From Betaproteobacteria bacterium (GTDB lineage Bacteria; Pseudomonadota; Gammaproteobacteria; Burkholderiales; SG8-41), in NCBI GenBank assembly GCA_028292435.1, contig JAQGMI010000072.1:103720-167719 (forward strand): a DNA stretch of 64,000 nucleotides. The letters are read 5' to 3'. Below the pieces are notes generated by a model. The model was not told the origin of the DNA. It saw only the letters and a list, made by a program, of their open reading frames with translations, and searched no databases. Made by a program: the position numbers and the translations under genes. This document shows positions 62,088 through 64,000 of this stretch, one piece after another (within the stretch, counting starts at the first letter, position 1; every line of letters begins with the position of its first letter).

Positions 62088-63185
62088 ATGTGGCATTTTC
62101 ATAATCCAGTTGCCGTCTCCTTTGGTCCCGGCGCATTGAACAAATTGCCATTCGTGCTCGGCGGGCGCAAAGCAGTATTGATCACGTTTCCCGAAGCAGC
62201 CGGTCTCGGCCTGGTCAATCGCGTGCGCGAGCTTATCGGCCCCAAACTCGTCGGGATCATCACCGACACCCGGCCCAATCCCGATGTCGCTGATCTCGGT
62301 GGCCTTTATAAAGACTTCTGGCAGGAACATCATTGCTGCGATGTCGTGATCGGCCTCGGTGGCGGCAGCACGCTCGACACCGCCAAGGTGCTGATGACGC
62401 GCACCACGAGCGGACAATTCGACGACTTGATTTCCACGCTCGCGAGCGGCAGGACGTTCAGTCCGGCCAAGTACAAGAAATTGATCGCGATTCCGACGAC
62501 CGCAGGCACCGGCAGCGAAGTGACGCCGTTTGCGACGATCTGGGACTCGGCGCCCGAGCGCCGGAAAAAGTATTCGCTGCAATTGCGAGAAACCTGGGCG
62601 GAATCAGCACTCGTCGATCCCGAACTCACATTGTCGTTGCCGGCCGCAGTGACTTTGCATAGCGGGCTCGATGCGCTGTCGCACAGTCTGGAGGCGATCT
62701 GGAACGTGAATGCGAATCCGGTTTCAGATCAACTGGCGGTCGCGGCCGCACGCGAGGTCATCGCCGCGTTACCTGCACTGATGGCGAGTGCCGGCGATGT
62801 CAATTTGCGCACGCGCTTATCGCGCGCCGCGCTCACCGCCGGTCTTGCTTTCTCGAACACTAAAACCGCGCTTGCGCATTCGATCTCCTATGAAATGACC
62901 CTCAGATATGGCTTGCCGCATGGGCTCGCCTGCTCATTTACTTTGCCGATGGTCTTCGCGCGCGCGCTCGGCCGAAGTGCAGCACGCGATGCTGTCCTGG
63001 CGCGGATATTCGACGACCGTCCGTTGGCGGATGCGCCCGGGACACTTAACGCTTTCCTCGCGAGGCTCGGGGTGAGCACAGGCTTCGGCAGTTACGGGGT
63101 CGCAGCGGGCGAAGCGAAAAGAATCGTCGAGGAAGCGTTACAAGGCATCCGGGGCCGAAATTTCATCGGGGCGCCCGCCTGTTAA
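62088..63185 (+). CDS. Iron-containing alcohol dehydrogenase, phosphonoacetaldehyde-reductase-like
   Basis: Group III metal alcohol dehydrogenase of 365 residues. The NAD-binding region has IGLGGGSTLDTAKVL and the next conserved block is IPTTAGTGSEVTPFA. Fe ligands are Asp in ESALVDPEL and His residues in GLDALSHSLEAIW and YGLPHGLACSF. The closest family I know reduces phosphonoacetaldehyde to 2-hydroxyethylphosphonate in phosphonate biosynthesis (PhpC). Next to catabolic genes it may run in reverse, oxidising 2-hydroxyethylphosphonate to phosphonoacetaldehyde for PhnY. The gene is 21 bases after phnZ. Confidence 0.8.
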   Translation: MWHFHNPVAVSFGPGALNKLPFVLGGRKAVLITFPEAAGLGLVNRVRELIGPKLVGIITDTRPNPDVADLGGLYKDFWQEHHCCDVVIGLGGGSTLDTAKVLMTRTTSGQFDDLISTLASGRTFSPAKYKKLIAIPTTAGTGSEVTPFATIWDSAPERRKKYSLQLRETWAESALVDPELTLSLPAAVTLHSGLDALSHSLEAIWNVNANPVSDQLAVAAAREVIAALPALMASAGDVNLRTRLSRAALTAGLAFSNTKTALAHSISYEMTLRYGLPHGLACSFTLPMVFARALGRSAARDAVLARIFDDRPLADAPGTLNAFLARLGVSTGFGSYGVAAGEAKRIVEEALQGIRGRNFIGAPAC

Positions 63186-63216
63186 CCATCGATCTCGAAT
63201 TTCCGGCTCCCCCACG

Positions 63217-63248
63217 CTGTCACAAAATTGCAACCATCCTGTTATATG
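63217..63248 (+). promoter_or_regulatory. Weak Pho-box-like candidate before the cNMP-binding gene
   Basis: CTGTCAC at 63217-63223, then TTGCAAC 11 bases on, with TATATG at 63243-63248 as a possible -10. Only the first half matches PhoB well. It is reported because the gene follows the phosphonate operon. Confidence 0.25.
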
Positions 63249-63305
63249 GTCGAAACAATCGGCAACGGGTGCTGTCTTAGCGATGGCACAGGGAGAAGCG
63301 TTTGC

Positions 63306-63662
63306 ATGGTGACAATCGATTTGTTCCGCAACGAAGACGATACGCGGAGTTTTACCACCGGCCAGAACATTTTCAGCGAGGGCGACGCCGGTGATTTCAT
63401 GTACGTCGTCATCGAAGGCCGGGTTGATCTGCTGGTCCGGGGCAGGCTCGTCGAACAACTGGAATCCGGCGGCGTGCTTGGGGAGATGGCGCTGCTCGAC
63501 AAAACACCGCGCAGTGCGACGGCAGTCGCGAAAGCCGACTGCAAACTGGTCGCAATCGACGAACGGCGTTTTAAATTTCTGGTCCAGCAAACCCCGCACT
63601 TTTCACTGCAATCGATGCGAATAATTGCGGATCGGTTGCGCCGCATGGACACCTTGCTCTGA
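63306..63662 (+). CDS. Stand-alone cyclic-nucleotide-binding protein
   Basis: A 118-residue CAP_ED domain without a DNA-binding part. The phosphate-binding cassette GEMALLDKTPRSATAVA is intact and would hold cAMP or cGMP, and IFSEGDAGDFMYVVIEG precedes it. The ATG at 63306 has AGGGAG nine bases upstream; the GTG-type start at 63228 has none. The small domain would have to act through a partner protein. Its target is unknown. Confidence 0.8.
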   Translation: MVTIDLFRNEDDTRSFTTGQNIFSEGDAGDFMYVVIEGRVDLLVRGRLVEQLESGGVLGEMALLDKTPRSATAVAKADCKLVAIDERRFKFLVQQTPHFSLQSMRIIADRLRRMDTLL

Positions 63663-63691
63663 TCGGGCTTGGATGACGACGGCGGGAGAAA

Positions 63692-63937
63692 ATGAAAATA
63701 CTAAAAGTCAGCGCCAGCCGTTACCGCGTTCTGCAAAGTCTCACGCGCAAGGAAATCTCCCTGCTGAAGAAGCATCCGAAATTTCTCGCCGAAGGGCGGC
63801 ACTTATTGCGCGCGTGCAAGAAAATTATCAAGCGGCTAGAAAGCATTTCCGAGTACGCAAGCCGCCGTAAGCGCCAGACCGCGTACAAGCGAATTGCCGC
63901 AGTCTGCCAAAAAGCGGTCGACCGCATAGAAAAGTAG
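63692..63937 (+). CDS. Small basic protein of unknown function
   Basis: An 81-residue protein starting behind GGGAG. It is rich in Lys and Arg spread over its length (SLTRKEISLLKKH, CKKIIKRLES, ASRRKRQTAYKR) and has no signal peptide or membrane segment. It is likely helical. A nucleic-acid-binding role is conceivable but not shown. I do not recognise its family. It follows the cyclic-nucleotide-binding gene by 29 bases. Confidence 0.55.
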   Translation: MKILKVSASRYRVLQSLTRKEISLLKKHPKFLAEGRHLLRACKKIIKRLESISEYASRRKRQTAYKRIAAVCQKAVDRIEK

Positions 63938-63969
63938 CCGCCGCTTCAGGCACAAATATTTCAATTTTT

Positions 63970-63993
63970 TTCATCCACAAAATCTGTGGATAA
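63970..63993. promoter_or_regulatory. Inverted DnaA-box-like pair
   Basis: TTCATCCACA at 63970-63979 and TGTGGATAA at 63985-63993 (perfect DnaA box TTATCCACA on the minus strand) form an inverted pair five bases apart, in a run of A/T after 63938. The window ends seven bases later, so I cannot tell whether more boxes follow. Confidence 0.4.
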
Positions 63994-64000
63994 CCTTGTG

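Overview
The window looks like a chromosomal segment of a betaproteobacterium with about 60% GC (environmental Burkholderiales/Nitrosomonadales type). The basis is gene content and order: mreB diverging from gatCAB, mreBCD-mrdA-rodA-rlpA, a gshA of the betaproteobacterial type next to gshB and an incomplete PTS (EIIA-Man/HPr/EI), a TorF-like porin with glnK-amtB, metX-metW, rplM-rpsI-argC-bactofilin-erpA, and pstSCAB-phoU-phoBR. I see no prophage, insertion sequence, CRISPR array, rRNA or convincing tRNA. Almost all DNA is coding; the only gene-poor stretch over 300 bases is 1-452, which holds a degraded minus-strand reading frame I cannot name.

Layout. 0.45-4.6 kb: a metal-handling group (coiled-coil outer-membrane porin, ZnuA-like binding protein, ZnuB-like permease, CDF efflux pump) with no ABC ATPase in view. 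4.6-6.6 kb: hslVU behind a good sigma-32 promoter. 6.6-13.3 kb (minus): the rod-shape and elongation operon mreB-mreC-mreD-mrdA-rodA-rlpA. 13.4-16.7 kb: gatCAB. 16.7-25.1 kb: pyrE, exonuclease III, a DSD1-type PLP enzyme, DUF1134, AsmA and AmpG proteins, and metX-metW under a SAM-II riboswitch with a terminator hairpin. 25.3-30.1 kb (minus): gshA-gshB and the regulatory PTS. 30.2-33.3 kb (minus): TorF porin-glnK-amtB behind a sigma-54 promoter and paired NtrC sites. 33.4-48 kb: housekeeping genes (ubiK, comM, an MFS pump, a VIT1/CCC1 transporter, osmC, ydcF, rplM-rpsI, argC, bactofilin, erpA, anmK, an M23 peptidase, tyrS, an FAD oxidoreductase, msrA).

48.2-63.2 kb is a phosphorus-scavenging island. 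A Pho box precedes pstSCAB-phoU-phoB-phoR. Tail-to-tail with phoR lies phnCDE-phnW (minus), and divergent from phnC lies phnA-phnY-phnZ-like-Fe-ADH (plus), with Pho-box-like repeats in the shared promoter. PhnCDE would import phosphonates. PhnW, PhnY and PhnA would take 2-aminoethylphosphonate through phosphonoacetaldehyde and phosphonoacetate to acetate and phosphate. The PhnZ-type HD oxygenase keeps every metal ligand, but no PhnY*-type dioxygenase is present. A phosphonoacetaldehyde-reductase-like iron alcohol dehydrogenase follows it. These two add-ons to a hydrolytic pathway are the most interesting feature of the window and suggest that extra substrates (hydroxylated phosphonates) are funnelled in.

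The last 0.7 kb holds a stand-alone cyclic-nucleotide-binding protein, a small basic protein of unknown function and a pair of inverted DnaA-box-like sequences. Starts were adjusted where a ribosome binding site, an overlap or family length favoured an internal codon. All functional calls come from reading motifs; no database search was run.
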